NCBI GenBank assembly: GCA_964499285.1 | Contig: CAZCLA010000010.1 | Coordinates: 26,695-90,694 of the forward strand | DNA length: 64,000 bases | Source: JAGFIY01 sp964499285 | Lineage (GTDB): Bacteria; Bacteroidota; Ignavibacteria; Ignavibacteriales; Melioribacteraceae | Direction: 5' to 3' | Part shown: piece after piece, positions 16,599-25,864 of the stretch | Numbering within the stretch: the first letter of the stretch is position 1 | How the letters are laid out: each line of letters begins with the position of its first letter | Position numbers and translations under genes: made by a program | The notes under the pieces: model-generated | What the model was told of the DNA's origin: nothing | The model's input: the letters and a program-made list of their open reading frames with translations, nothing else | The model's database searches: none

Positions 16599-17363
16599 AT
16601 GAGAACAGTAAAGAGTAAAAAAAATCATTACATATTATGGACGATTAGAATATTACTGATTGTATCAGCGTCTATAAACTTAGTAAGAATAATTCTTCTT
16701 CTCAGCAACAACGGCTTCAATTTTGAGAGCGAAGTTATGGCGGATGTAAGTGAAAAAGCCGAACTTATTTTTTGGGCTTTGTTGACTCTTGGTGTAACTT
16801 ATCTTTTGGATTATTTCGAGAATAAAAACATACATATCCCGGTAATTCTAGAATCAATCATAACCATATATATTTTTACGGCAATATTTTTAACAACAAG
16901 CTTAGACCTGTTCACACGTTATGTGTGGTGGGATATGTTCCTTCACACTTTTTCCGGTATGCTCCTAGCATTTATTGGTTTTCTGGGAGTTTATAAAATA
17001 AATAGAAAGCATAGTATGGACTTAAGTCCATTTCTTGCAGCGGCTTTTGCGTTCGGATTTTCGATTTCACTTAATGTACTTTTCGAGATTTATGAATTTT
17101 TCTTGGACGCTGTTTTTGGAACGAGACATCAATCTTGGGGATACACAAACCCGGTGTTCGAACTTGGTAAGGATTACCAGGGTTCAGGTCTACGAGATAC
17201 AATAACTGATCTCATTTGCGATACTGTTGGAGCGTTTGTCATTTCTTTTCTATTTTATTTTTTGTACAAACATGAAAAGAAAAAGACCTTAGATATGATG
17301 AACGAAATTTTCCCGGATGATGAAAATACAATTTCAATCGAAATCTCGGACAAAAAAATGTAA
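16599..17363 (+). CDS. Membrane protein resembling the YjdF/DUF2238 family
   Basis: A 254-residue protein with about six to seven transmembrane helices. The pattern of conserved polar residues matches the YjdF/DUF2238 type: WWDMFLHTFSGMLLAFIGF, then LFEIYEFFLD, then RDTITDLICDTVGAF. The Asp/His/Glu/Asp residues inside or beside helices suggest an active or binding site, but the family's function is not established. The C-terminal tail (about 225-254) is acidic and cytoplasmic. It is a lone gene ending convergently with fhs. Confidence 0.7.
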   Translation: MRTVKSKKNHYILWTIRILLIVSASINLVRIILLLSNNGFNFESEVMADVSEKAELIFWALLTLGVTYLLDYFENKNIHIPVILESIITIYIFTAIFLTTSLDLFTRYVWWDMFLHTFSGMLLAFIGFLGVYKINRKHSMDLSPFLAAAFAFGFSISLNVLFEIYEFFLDAVFGTRHQSWGYTNPVFELGKDYQGSGLRDTITDLICDTVGAFVISFLFYFLYKHEKKKTLDMMNEIFPDDENTISIEISDKKM

Positions 17364-17385
17364 AACTGGATTTCAGAACTTCTAT

Positions 17386-17410
17386 ATTGGAATTAGGTTT
17401 TTAATCCAAT
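17386..17410. terminator. Possible weak bidirectional hairpin between convergent genes
   Basis: The arms ATTGGAATTA and TAATCCAAT pair with one bulged base around a T-rich loop in the 53-bp gap between the convergent DUF2238-like gene and fhs. No long T-run follows on either strand, so termination activity is uncertain. Confidence 0.3.
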
Positions 17411-17416
17411 CGATTA

Positions 17417-19099
17417 TTAAAACAAACCTGTGATCATGCCATCATCATCCACATCCATATTAACCGCTGCTGGATATTTTGGTAATCCCGGCATCAACAT
17501 CATATCTCCGCATACGATTACTAAAAACCCTGCTCCTGCAGAAAGATTAGCATCCGTAACAGTTAGAACCCAATCACGAGGGACACCTATTTCTCTTTTA
17601 TTATCAGATAACGACATTTGTGTTTTAGCTATGCAGATGGGAAGATTACCGAAACCAAGTTCAACAAATTTTTCAATTTTTACTCTTGCTCGTTTTTCTA
17701 GATAAATATCCTTTGCTCCGTAAATATTTTCGGCAATTGCTCGAATTTTCTCCTCAATAGGAAGATTTAGATCATACAAAAATTTCTTTTTGGGATTTGG
17801 ATTCCCATCGGCAAGTTTCACAGATTTTTCGGCTAATTCAATAGCCCCTTCTCCGCCTTTTAGAAAAGCTTCGTGTGTTGTGTATTCAACTTCAAGTTTT
17901 TCGCAACTATCAAATATCATTTGTATTTCTTTTTGAGTATCTGTCGGGAATTTATTGACCGCAACAAGAACCGGTACATCAAATTTTTTCATGTTCTTAA
18001 TATGAACCTCAAGATTTCCCAAGCCCTTTTTGAATGCAACAGTGTTTTCCTCGTATAATTTTGATTCTTGTTTGGAATCAACTCCGCCGTGATATTTAAT
18101 CGCTCTGCAAGTTGCCACAATAACCACAGCTGAAGGCCAGAAAGGTGTATTTCTGCAAACTATATTAAAAAATTTCTCTGCTCCTAAATCCGCTCCAAAT
18201 CCGCATTCGGTTACAACATAATCAGCTAACTTTAGAGCAATTTTATCCGCGATTATACTGTTTGTTCCATGGGCTATGTTTGCAAATGGACCAGCATGAA
18301 TCAATGCGGCAGTATGTTCTGTAGTCTGTACTAAGTTGGGCATAATTGCATCATTAAGCAAAACTGCCATAGCATTATTCGCTTGAAGATCTCGAGCATA
18401 AACCAATTTTCTATCGTGTGTATATCCAACAGCAATTGATCCTAGACGTTCTTTAAGGTCCTTGCGCGAAGCAGATAAAGCAAGAATCGCCATTACCTCC
18501 GAAGCAGCCGTAATAACAAAACCTGATTCGCGTGGAACACCGTTTATTCTTCCTCCCAATCCAACAACAATTTGTCTCAGAGATCGGTCATTCATATCCA
18601 TTGCACGGTTCCAAAGGATGTTTGTTACATCAATTTTAAGATCGTTTCCCTTAAAGATGTGATTATCGAGCATAGCAGCTAATAGATTATGCGCTGCTGT
18701 TATTGCACTTAGGTCCCCGTTAAAATGCAGATTGATCATCTCCATAGGAAGCACTTGAGAATAACCTCCGCCTGCTGCACCGCCCTTAATTCCAAATACA
18801 GGTCCTACGGAAGGTTCACGGAGAGCAATAATTCCTTTTTTGCCTATTTTGTTGAGCGCTTGCCCAAGTCCAATGGAGGTTAAAGTTTTTCCTTCTCCAA
18901 AAGTTGTGGGACTCATTGCTGTTACGAGAATTAACTTACCATCAGTTCTTGAAGTTAGTTTGTCTATGATGTTAAGCTTTACTTTACCAGTATATCTTCC
19001 ATAGAATTCAAAATCGTCCTCACTTATTCCTAATTGATCTAGTATTTCACTGATATTTTTTAATTTAACTTGATTAGCAATTTCTTGATCGGATTTCAT
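17417..19099 (-). CDS. fhs: Formate--tetrahydrofolate ligase
   Basis: ATP-dependent ligase that makes 10-formyl-THF from formate and THF in one-carbon metabolism and acetyl-CoA (Wood-Ljungdahl methyl-branch) pathways. At 560 residues it is full family length. The nucleotide site is PTTFGEGK (64-71), followed by GLGQAL. Family blocks are seen in REPSVGPVFGIKGGAAGGGY and in HNLLAAMLDNHIFKGN. The C-terminal GDMMLMPGLPKYPAA is the family ending. The start is supported by GAGGTGATACAATG. It is monocistronic, with an upstream region holding nested inverted repeats. No other Wood-Ljungdahl gene is in view, so a general one-carbon role is safest. Confidence 0.97.
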   Translation of the reverse strand: MKSDQEIANQVKLKNISEILDQLGISEDDFEFYGRYTGKVKLNIIDKLTSRTDGKLILVTAMSPTTFGEGKTLTSIGLGQALNKIGKKGIIALREPSVGPVFGIKGGAAGGGYSQVLPMEMINLHFNGDLSAITAAHNLLAAMLDNHIFKGNDLKIDVTNILWNRAMDMNDRSLRQIVVGLGGRINGVPRESGFVITAASEVMAILALSASRKDLKERLGSIAVGYTHDRKLVYARDLQANNAMAVLLNDAIMPNLVQTTEHTAALIHAGPFANIAHGTNSIIADKIALKLADYVVTECGFGADLGAEKFFNIVCRNTPFWPSAVVIVATCRAIKYHGGVDSKQESKLYEENTVAFKKGLGNLEVHIKNMKKFDVPVLVAVNKFPTDTQKEIQMIFDSCEKLEVEYTTHEAFLKGGEGAIELAEKSVKLADGNPNPKKKFLYDLNLPIEEKIRAIAENIYGAKDIYLEKRARVKIEKFVELGFGNLPICIAKTQMSLSDNKREIGVPRDWVLTVTDANLSAGAGFLVIVCGDMMLMPGLPKYPAAVNMDVDDDGMITGLF

Positions 19100-19118
19100 T
19101 GTATCACCTCTTCAAATT

Positions 19119-19201
19119 AACACGACTTATAGCAAAGTTAAGAAGTTTACAATTAGAATGATATGTAAATCGGTATCATAATTTAATTTAACAGTCGTGT
19201 T
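19119..19201. promoter_or_regulatory. Nested inverted repeats upstream of fhs
   Basis: A perfect 9-bp inverted repeat, AACACGACT at 19119-19127 and AGTCGTGTT at 19193-19201, flanks 65 bp. Inside it sits a second inverted repeat, ATGATA at 19158-19163 and TATCAT at 19174-19179, with a 10-bp spacer. Read on the minus strand, the proximal arm overlaps TATAAG, a plausible -10 box for fhs. This fits paired operator half-sites around the promoter, or a structured leader. Confidence 0.4.
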
Positions 19202-19385
19202 TAACTATATCACAAGTAAATAATAATTCAAGAAAAGAATTTATGATCGAATAAAGAAAGATAGATCAATAGTATACAAACTATGACTAATAAAGTTTGA
19301 TAGATAATTTTCTTTGAAATTTTCATTTAATAATCAATTGCAGTATTTTTGGTCGTATTTTCCAATAAAAAGAAAGGAGGATTAA

Positions 19386-20321
19386 ATGCAGACAATATTG
19401 GGTGCGGGAGGCGGAGTAGGAACCCTGCTTGCAAAATCTCTTTCAAAATATACAGATAAAATTAAAATTTTCAGCAGAAATCCAAAAAAGGTCAATGAAA
19501 ATGATATCTTATTTCCCGGAGATTTAATAAAAAGAGAGGATGTGGATAAAGCCGTGGAAGGTTCGGAAATAGTTTACCTAATGGCTGGTTTTCAATATAA
19601 TATAAAAGTATGGCGTGAAGTATGGCCAAAGGTCATGTCAAACGTTATAGAAGCTTGTGAAAAGCATTCAGCAAAGTTCGTGTTCTTCGATAATATTTAT
19701 ATGTATGATAAAAATCATCTGAATTACATGGATGAAAAAACTCCTATTAATCCACCAAGTAAGAAGGGGAAGATACGTGCCGAAATTTTTAGTCAGTTTA
19801 TGTCAGCTGTTGAAGCCAATAAAATTGAAGGACTTGTAGCAAGATGTGCGGATTATTACGGATCGGGAGTCGAGAACACAAGTGTGCTATCAAACACCGT
19901 TTTCAAAGCGCTTTCGGAGGATAAAAAAGCAACATGGCTTGGTTCAGATAGTTTCCCACACAGTTTCACTTTTACGGAAGATGCGGCGGAAGCTACGGCT
20001 CTGCTTGGTAATACAAATGATGCTTATGGAGAGGTTTGGCACCTCCCGACTCAAAAGAATCCTCCGACCGGTAAAGAATGGGTTCAATTGATTGCCGAAA
20101 AAATGAATAAGGAACCAAAATATAGAGTCGCAACTACAGGTATGCTGAAATTTGCAGGAATATTCTCACCATTAATGAGAGAATTAATCGAAATGAATTA
20201 TCAATTCGATCGTCCCTATGTTTTTAATAGTGATAAGTTTGAAACGAAATTCAACTACAAACCAATTAGTTACGAAAATGGTGTTGAGAAAATTATTGCG
20301 ACGGATTATTCAGGAAAATAA
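19386..20321 (+). CDS. NAD(P)-dependent epimerase/dehydratase-like (extended SDR) protein
   Basis: A 311-residue Rossmann-fold protein. The dinucleotide-binding motif is GAGGGVGTLL at the very N-terminus. A short-chain-dehydrogenase type YxxxK appears as YMYDK near residue 114. The C-terminal half (about 200-311) has the variable substrate domain, with WHLPTQKNPPTGKEW as in NAD-dependent epimerases. A strong AGGAGG lies 6 nt before the ATG. The glycerate kinase gene follows immediately with no spacer, so they form a two-gene unit. The substrate cannot be read from sequence. Confidence 0.8.
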   Translation: MQTILGAGGGVGTLLAKSLSKYTDKIKIFSRNPKKVNENDILFPGDLIKREDVDKAVEGSEIVYLMAGFQYNIKVWREVWPKVMSNVIEACEKHSAKFVFFDNIYMYDKNHLNYMDEKTPINPPSKKGKIRAEIFSQFMSAVEANKIEGLVARCADYYGSGVENTSVLSNTVFKALSEDKKATWLGSDSFPHSFTFTEDAAEATALLGNTNDAYGEVWHLPTQKNPPTGKEWVQLIAEKMNKEPKYRVATTGMLKFAGIFSPLMRELIEMNYQFDRPYVFNSDKFETKFNYKPISYENGVEKIIATDYSGK

Positions 20322-21626
20322 ATGATGCATCCATTGCAATTGACTCTTGATAATATTTTGAGTGAACTTTTTAATTGTATTGATCCGATTAAACTCGTTG
20401 AGAAAGCTTTTAAATTAAAAAATAACGAGCTTATCGCAGCCGGAAAAAGTTATGAATTATTCAACTATGATAAAATTGTTGTTTTGGGAGCGGGGAAAGC
20501 AGGCACAAAAATGGCAATGGGTGTCGAGACGGTTCTAGGTGATTTGATTACAAGTGGAATTGTAGCTGTGCCCAAGGATTATAAGTCAGTTTTAAAAAGA
20601 ATAGATGTTTGTCCTGGCGGACACCCTTTTCCAAATCAAAATAGTTTGAAGAATGGTAAAAAAATATTCGATCTTGCATCATCGTTAAAGAAGAATGATT
20701 TGGCCATAGTGTTGATTTCAGGGGGCGGTTCAGCATCGATGGAACTTCTTCCCGATGAAATCTCATTGGATGTCTATGTAAGACTAATTAAAAAAATGAT
20801 GCTTAACGGAGCATCAATAGATGAAATAAATCTTGTAAGACAAAACATTTCTTTGATAAAGGGCGGAAAACTTGCTGAAGCCATTTATCCCGCTGATTCT
20901 ATTACTTTAATTTTATCGGATGTAATTGGTGATAAGAAAGAATTTGTTGCCTCAGGACCGACGGTTAGACCAGCTTCCTATAAAAGACAGTCAATTATCA
21001 ATATTCTTGAAAAATATGAGATTAGAACAAATCAATTTTCTCAAATATTCGATTTGTTGGATAAAAGAATGACACGTAAGATTGAAGAAAATAAATTCTC
21101 TAAAACAAATAATGTCTTGATTGGGAATAATTCACTAGCACTTGAATCAATTAAGAACTACGCAGTCAAACTTGGAATTGATACAACAGTTATCTCGAGT
21201 TCAATTCAAGGCGAGGCAAGAGAAGCCGGAAAAGAGTTGACCAAAAAAATTATTGAACTGACGAAAACTTTGAAAAAACCGCATTGCTTTATATGGGGAG
21301 GCGAACCGACCGTATCAGTAAAAGGAAATGGAAAAGGAGGGAGGTGTCAAGAGATGGTAATTGAGATGCTTATCGGATTGAAAAATTTTGGAAGGGAATT
21401 TATTTTAACATGTTTCGGGAGTGACGGAATTGATGGCAACAGCGATGCTGCAGGAGCCGTGATCGACAATACAACATGGAAATTAGTCAATAATAAAAAT
21501 CTAATTCCTGAGGACTATCTTAACGAAAATAATTCAAATAAGTTTTTTAAAAAGATCAATTGTGAATTAAAACTTGGTCATACCGGAACAAATGTAATGG
21601 ATATTGGAATAATGCTTATGAACTAA
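20322..21626 (+). CDS. Glycerate 2-kinase (DUF4147/MOFRL family)
   Basis: ATP-dependent kinase that makes 2-phosphoglycerate from D-glycerate. The protein has 434 residues in two domains. The N-terminal DUF4147 domain carries VLGAGKAGTKMAMGVE and ISGGGSASMELLP; the C-terminal MOFRL domain carries WGGEPTV, GKGGRCQEM and GSDGIDGNSDAAGA. Length is normal. Its ATG follows the upstream stop directly, indicating coupling with the epimerase-like gene. At the 3' end its TAA interlocks with the TAG of the convergent dehydratase, so there is no spacer for a terminator. Confidence 0.92.
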   Translation: MMHPLQLTLDNILSELFNCIDPIKLVEKAFKLKNNELIAAGKSYELFNYDKIVVLGAGKAGTKMAMGVETVLGDLITSGIVAVPKDYKSVLKRIDVCPGGHPFPNQNSLKNGKKIFDLASSLKKNDLAIVLISGGGSASMELLPDEISLDVYVRLIKKMMLNGASIDEINLVRQNISLIKGGKLAEAIYPADSITLILSDVIGDKKEFVASGPTVRPASYKRQSIINILEKYEIRTNQFSQIFDLLDKRMTRKIEENKFSKTNNVLIGNNSLALESIKNYAVKLGIDTTVISSSIQGEAREAGKELTKKIIELTKTLKKPHCFIWGGEPTVSVKGNGKGGRCQEMVIEMLIGLKNFGREFILTCFGSDGIDGNSDAAGAVIDNTTWKLVNNKNLIPEDYLNENNSNKFFKKINCELKLGHTGTNVMDIGIMLMN

Positions 21627-22582
21627 GCATCAATCCAAGGAAGATTTGTTAGGTCTACGTTTCCTCCTGTTAAAATTATAGCTGTTTTCTTTCCTTTGAA
21701 CTTTTCCGGTTTTGTAATAATAGCGGAAAGTGCAACTGCTGAGGAAGGTTCAACGACAATTTTCATCCGCTCATAAATCATCTTCATCGCTGCAACAATG
21801 TTTTCTTCAGATACAGGAATAATCTCATCTATTCTCTCTTTAATAATAGTAAAAGTTCTTTCGGAAAGAGAGGTTAACAGACCGTCGGCAATAGTTTGTG
21901 GATTGATGGAAGGGTAAATTTTGCCATCCCTAATAGAACGATAAGCATCATCAGCACCTTTCGGCTCTGCAGCCACAATCTTTGTTCTGTTGGCAAAATA
22001 TTTTGCGGAAAGACATGTTCCGCTAAGCAAACCTCCTCCTCCGACAGGTACAATTATGTAATCAAGTTCTTTATATTCTTCAAAAATTTCTTTTGCACAA
22101 GTCGATTGCCCGCAAATAATATCGTGATTGTCGTACGGATGTATAAACTTTGCATTTGTCTCTTGTACAATCTCTTTAAGTTTTTCTTCCCGTGCTTTTT
22201 GATTCGGTTCACAAAAAGTGATTTCCCCGCCATAATTTCTGACAGCTTCTTGTTTGATCTTCGGGGCAGTTCTCGGCATTACGATGTAGGCTTTAGTTCC
22301 AGCATTTCTTGCAGCTAAAGAAAGTGCTGCTGCGTGATTGCCTGATGAATGAGTCGCCACTCCGTTTTTAAGTTTCTCCTTCGGTAAGTTCAAAACTGCG
22401 TTTGTTGCCCCGCGGAATTTAAAAGCACCTACCTTTTGAAAGTTCTCGCATTTAAAGAAGAGTTCGCATTGAAAAATATTGTTAAGTGTAAGCGATGTTA
22501 AAATTGGGGTTCGTTTCACTAATCCATCAATTCTGTGTTGAGCTTCGATTAACTCATTAACGCTGGGTATATCAATTCTCAT
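21623..22582 (-). CDS. PLP-dependent threonine/serine dehydratase (fold type II)
   Basis: A 319-residue enzyme that deaminates threonine to 2-oxobutyrate (and serine to pyruvate), or a serine-racemase-like relative. The PLP lysine is K55 in GAFKFRGA; the phosphate-binding loop is SSGNHAAA and the glycine-rich loop is VGGGGLLSG. There is no C-terminal ACT domain, so it is not the feedback-regulated biosynthetic IlvA; a catabolic TdcB-like or racemase role is more likely. The start chosen is the ATG of MRIDIPSVNE, which overlaps the TetR stop as ATGA; an in-frame start six codons upstream is less likely. Being in one unit with a TetR regulator suggests inducible expression. Confidence 0.9.
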   Translation of the reverse strand: MRIDIPSVNELIEAQHRIDGLVKRTPILTSLTLNNIFQCELFFKCENFQKVGAFKFRGATNAVLNLPKEKLKNGVATHSSGNHAAALSLAARNAGTKAYIVMPRTAPKIKQEAVRNYGGEITFCEPNQKAREEKLKEIVQETNAKFIHPYDNHDIICGQSTCAKEIFEEYKELDYIIVPVGGGGLLSGTCLSAKYFANRTKIVAAEPKGADDAYRSIRDGKIYPSINPQTIADGLLTSLSERTFTIIKERIDEIIPVSEENIVAAMKMIYERMKIVVEPSSAVALSAIITKPEKFKGKKTAIILTGGNVDLTNLPWIDA

Positions 22583-23169
22583 CTTTTTATTGATTCCCAA
22601 AATACATCAATATGTTTGTTTATTTCTTCTTTGACATTTATGATTTCTTTTTTATCGGTCGAGTTCAAAGCTGTCATTCTTAAAATTATAAAAGGAGAAA
22701 TAAACTGTTTAGCCAATATTTTCGGTGAGATTTTTTTGATGAAACCATGATCGCTCATCTGTTGAAAAAGTATTTCGAAAAGATCAATCAGATTGTTTAA
22801 GTATGTGCTCAAATTGTAGTTTGGATCAACTGAAACTGATATTTCTTCTTTCAACAATATTTTCCACAACATTTTTTCTTGCTCCGAAGTCCATAGCTCG
22901 AGTATTTTATCCGAAAGTCTCTCTAAAAATATTTTTGGAGTACCGATTATATCAATCAATTCTTCTGTTACAAGTTCTGAAGCGTTTATACTTTTTGCAT
23001 GCTCTGCTAAAATAGTTTGAAGAATTTCTTCTTTAGAACTGAAATGATTATAAATCGCACTTTCTCTCACTCCTACTTCTGAGGCAATTTTTCTTATTGA
23101 AGTTCCGGAATACCCATTCTCGGATATCATTCTAAGAGCGCTTGTTAAAATCTTTTCTTTTGTTGACAT
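22579..23169 (-). CDS. TetR-family transcriptional regulator
   Basis: A 196-residue repressor-type protein. The N-terminal HTH (about 5-50) reads ILTSALRMISENGYSGTSI, then RKIASEVGVRESAIYNHF and SSKEEIL, all typical of TetR. The C-terminal ligand domain is not assignable. The start used is the ATG of MSTKEKILTS; the longer frame reading MEWNIIIFY crosses the promoter. A GAACGTTC palindrome lies 11 bp upstream of the ATG and a TATAAT about 38 bp upstream, fitting autorepression. The threonine dehydratase gene follows by ATGA overlap and is its most likely regulated partner. Confidence 0.9.
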   Translation of the reverse strand: MSTKEKILTSALRMISENGYSGTSIRKIASEVGVRESAIYNHFSSKEEILQTILAEHAKSINASELVTEELIDIIGTPKIFLERLSDKILELWTSEQEKMLWKILLKEEISVSVDPNYNLSTYLNNLIDLFEILFQQMSDHGFIKKISPKILAKQFISPFIILRMTALNSTDKKEIINVKEEINKHIDVFWESIKR

Positions 23170-23179
23170 TTTTTGTTGT

Positions 23180-23187
23180 GAACGTTC
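23180..23187. promoter_or_regulatory. Candidate TetR operator
   Basis: A perfect 8-bp palindrome GAACGTTC lies between a minus-strand -10 box (TATAAT at 23207-23212) and the tetR start codon. Position and symmetry fit an autoregulatory operator that blocks transcription of the tetR-dehydratase pair. Confidence 0.4.
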
Positions 23188-23279
23188 GTTAATAATATAG
23201 AAAATAATTATATTCCATTCCACTAAATTGTTTCGGAAATAATTCGATAATGGATTTGAATTTCAGAATAAATTAATAT

Positions 23280-24520
23280 ATGAAAATGATTAGAGTTAAT
23301 ATCGCCATATTTTTATTTCTTTTGTCACTAGTAAATCTTTCTGTTTTATATGCTCAAACCGATATGGAATTATTGCAGCGACACATGAAGAGCAAAAATT
23401 TGGATAACCATTGGGTGGATAAAGCCCTTGATCTGACCGAAAATATATATATGTCAGAACCGAAAAAAATAAAGGAAATATTATTAACAATTGCCGACAT
23501 TGCGAAGGATATTTCATACTCTGAGGGAGAAAACACTGCCTACTTTCAACTTGCTGAAGTTTATATGATAGAAACCAAAAATGATTCCTCATATAATATG
23601 ATAATACGAAGTTTAAATAATCAACATGGTTTTAAAGAATCTTTGAACCGATTTAATGCATATGTAACTCTCGGAACACTTTATTACGAAACGGACAAAT
23701 ATGATTCTGCGATGATTGCACTTGATAATGCGGAAGCTTTAGTTGATTCAAAAATGGATTCTACAAAAATTGCACGCCTCCTTAATAGTCGTGCAAATAT
23801 TTACAGCAGACAAGGTATGTATTCAGAAGCTGTTGAAGAATATCTTAAATGTGNNNNNNNNNNNNNNNNNNNNNNNNNNNNNNNNNNNNNNNNNNNNNNN
23901 NNNNNNNNNNNNNNNNNNNNNNNNNNNNNNNNNNNNNNNNNNNNNNNNNNNNNCGCAATTTAGGTAACTCTGAAAGAATGGCTCAAAACTACTTGAACAT
24001 GGCAAATATATATTCTGCAAAAGGGGATAAGCAAAAAGCGTTAGATTATTTTAATTTTTCATTAGCACGCTGCATAATTGCTGGTATTGACTACGGAAAG
24101 CTGCTGAATTACATGAGCATTGCAGGTATTTATATTGATTTGAAAGAATATGATAAAGCTTTGCAAAATCTTGACTCCGCATCAGTCTATGTGGAAAAAT
24201 TTAATATGCCGCGTGAAAAGATGCACTTGCTCAAAACATTTTCAGAACTGTACACGGCGAAAGGCAATTATAAGTTGGCTTTGGAATTTGAAACTAAACA
24301 TAATGCGTTGAAAGATAGTCTATTCAGCGAGGACAAAAAGAATGAGATACTCGCGCTCGAAAAAGATCATAAGTCTCGTCAAACCGAAATTGATTCAAAA
24401 CTTCATGAAGTTGAAAGTTCTCAAAATCTACTCTATTATATTATTTTGTTCCTTCTAACGGCACTTGTCGCGTTATCATTGCTCTATCTTCGATCAGCCA
24501 GGGGAAGAAAAGAGCAGTAA
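23280..24520 (+). CDS. Periplasmic TPR-repeat protein with C-terminal membrane anchor, interrupted by assembly gap
   Basis: Two open parts on either side of an N-run form one gene. The 5' part (191 codons) starts with a signal peptide (MIRVNIAIFLFLLSLVNLSV, ending YAQ) and runs into helical TPR repeats such as YVTLGTLYYETDKYDSAM. The 3' part (188 residues) continues TPR units (YLNMANIYSAKGDKQKALDY, IAGIYIDLKEYDKALQNL), then a coiled coil (about 24340-24420) and one hydrophobic span LLYYIILFLLTALVALSLLY, with a short basic tail. This is the layout of TPR sensor proteins in Bacteroidota, but no kinase or DNA-binding domain follows the span. The two parts are in different frames across 100 Ns, so the true gap length is 2 more than a multiple of 3. 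Confidence 0.75.
23854..23953. other. Assembly gap (100 N)
   Basis: Exactly 100 Ns inside the TPR gene. The flanking coding frames do not match across 100 nt, so this is a fixed-size scaffold placeholder and not a measured length. Confidence 0.97.
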
Positions 24521-24558
24521 TTAATAAGAATCTTAAACATAAATCTGATTTCTCTTGA

Positions 24559-24588
24559 TTGAAAAACAAAAGTTCCATATTTTATAAT
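24559..24588 (+). promoter_or_regulatory. Sigma-70-type promoter of the DUF438 operon
   Basis: A -35 box TTGAAA (5 of 6) and a -10 box TATAAT (6 of 6) are separated by 18 bp. Start of transcription would be near 24595, giving a leader of about 43 nt before the hemerythrin/PAS sensor gene. Confidence 0.65.
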
Positions 24589-24637
24589 CAGAATAAAAAT
24601 TCTTATTAAAACTATAAACTAAAAGCGAAGGCAAAGG

Positions 24638-25864
24638 ATGAGTGAATTTATTAATAACAGCAGAAAAAGAGTCGAGGATTTAAAAGAATTGATTTTGAAA
24701 ATGCATAAAGGAGAATCAGTAGAGGATACGCAGAAAGAATTGAAAAAAGCTCTTGGCGAAATTCCTTACGGTGAAGTTGTCCAAGCAGAAGAAGAAATAA
24801 TAAGAGATGGATTAGTCGAGCAGGAGGAAGTGTTAAAGTTTTGTGATCTTCATTCAGATGCATTGAAGGGAAATTTGATGAGTAAATTCTCTAAAGAAAT
24901 TCCGGAAGGTCATCCGGTGGATGTTTTCATAAATGAAAATCGTGAAGTTGAAAAAGTTATAGAAAACGTGCGTAAACTATATCCATCCGAAAATTACAAC
25001 GGATCACCGGCTGAAACATTAAACGAAATCAACAAACTGTTTAATTTATTGATGGATATCGATAAACATTATGTGAGAAAGGAAAACCTAGTATTCCCGT
25101 TTTTGGAAAAGCATAATATTACCGGTCCGCCAATGGTAATGTGGGGCAAGCACGACGAAACCAGAGCCATGCTGAAATCTGCATTTTCTGTTTTCGCTGA
25201 AAAGGAAAGTGTTGATATAGAAACCTTGAGCGGTTTCAAGGAATTTATGTTTGAACCTGCACTTAAATCGATTGAGGAAATGATTTACAAAGAAGAAAAT
25301 ATTCTCTTCCCAATGTGTATTGATACTTTTACCAATATCGAATGGTATGAAATCGATCAGCAAAGTGATGAAATTGGTTTCTGTATTTTTTATCCCGAAA
25401 AAAGATGGCAGCCGGAATTTGAAACCGGCAAAGACCGCTTGGAAAAAGAAGAATCCAAATTCAAACTTACAACCGGAAGTCTTTCACCGGATGAACTCGA
25501 AGGAATATTTAATTCAATTCCTCTTGATGTGACGTTCGTGGATAAAGATGATAAAGTTCGTTACTTCTCGCATGGAACTGATAGAATATTCCAAAGAAGT
25601 AAAGCAATTCTCGGAAGAGAGGTGCAATACTGTCATCCTCCGTCAAGTGTGCATATTGTTAATCAAATATTGGGTGATTTCAAATCGGGCAAACAAAATG
25701 CAGCAAAGTTCTGGATAAATTTTCATGGCAAATTCGTACACATTTCTTATTATGCAGTTCGAGATGTAGAAGGGAATTATCTTGGAACAGTTGAGTTAAC
25801 ACAGGACATTGCCGAGTTTAAAGAATTAGAAGGAGAAAGGAGAATTTTGCAGTATGACAATTAA
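24638..25864 (+). CDS. DUF438 - hemerythrin - PAS domain sensor protein
   Basis: Cytoplasmic 408-residue protein. Domain order: DUF438 (about 1-80, RVEDLKELILKMHKGESVED), hemerythrin HHE-type domain (about 88-235) and PAS domain (about 285-400, IPLDVTFVDKDDKVRYFSHG). Hemerythrin metal-ligand candidates lie in GHPVD, IDKHYVRKENLVFPFLEKH, WGKHDE and IYKEENILFP. By family knowledge the diiron domain could bind O2 or NO and the PAS domain could hold a cofactor. There is no kinase or DNA-binding output, so it may work through its partner gene, which it overlaps by 11 nt. DUF438/PAS proteins of this type occur mainly in anaerobes. Confidence 0.85.
   Translation: MSEFINNSRKRVEDLKELILKMHKGESVEDTQKELKKALGEIPYGEVVQAEEEIIRDGLVEQEEVLKFCDLHSDALKGNLMSKFSKEIPEGHPVDVFINENREVEKVIENVRKLYPSENYNGSPAETLNEINKLFNLLMDIDKHYVRKENLVFPFLEKHNITGPPMVMWGKHDETRAMLKSAFSVFAEKESVDIETLSGFKEFMFEPALKSIEEMIYKEENILFPMCIDTFTNIEWYEIDQQSDEIGFCIFYPEKRWQPEFETGKDRLEKEESKFKLTTGSLSPDELEGIFNSIPLDVTFVDKDDKVRYFSHGTDRIFQRSKAILGREVQYCHPPSSVHIVNQILGDFKSGKQNAAKFWINFHGKFVHISYYAVRDVEGNYLGTVELTQDIAEFKELEGERRILQYDN

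Noticed and set aside
21896..22318. A 140-codon + strand frame inside the threonine dehydratase gene
   Set aside because: Antisense to a gene with all PLP motifs in place; no support for translation.
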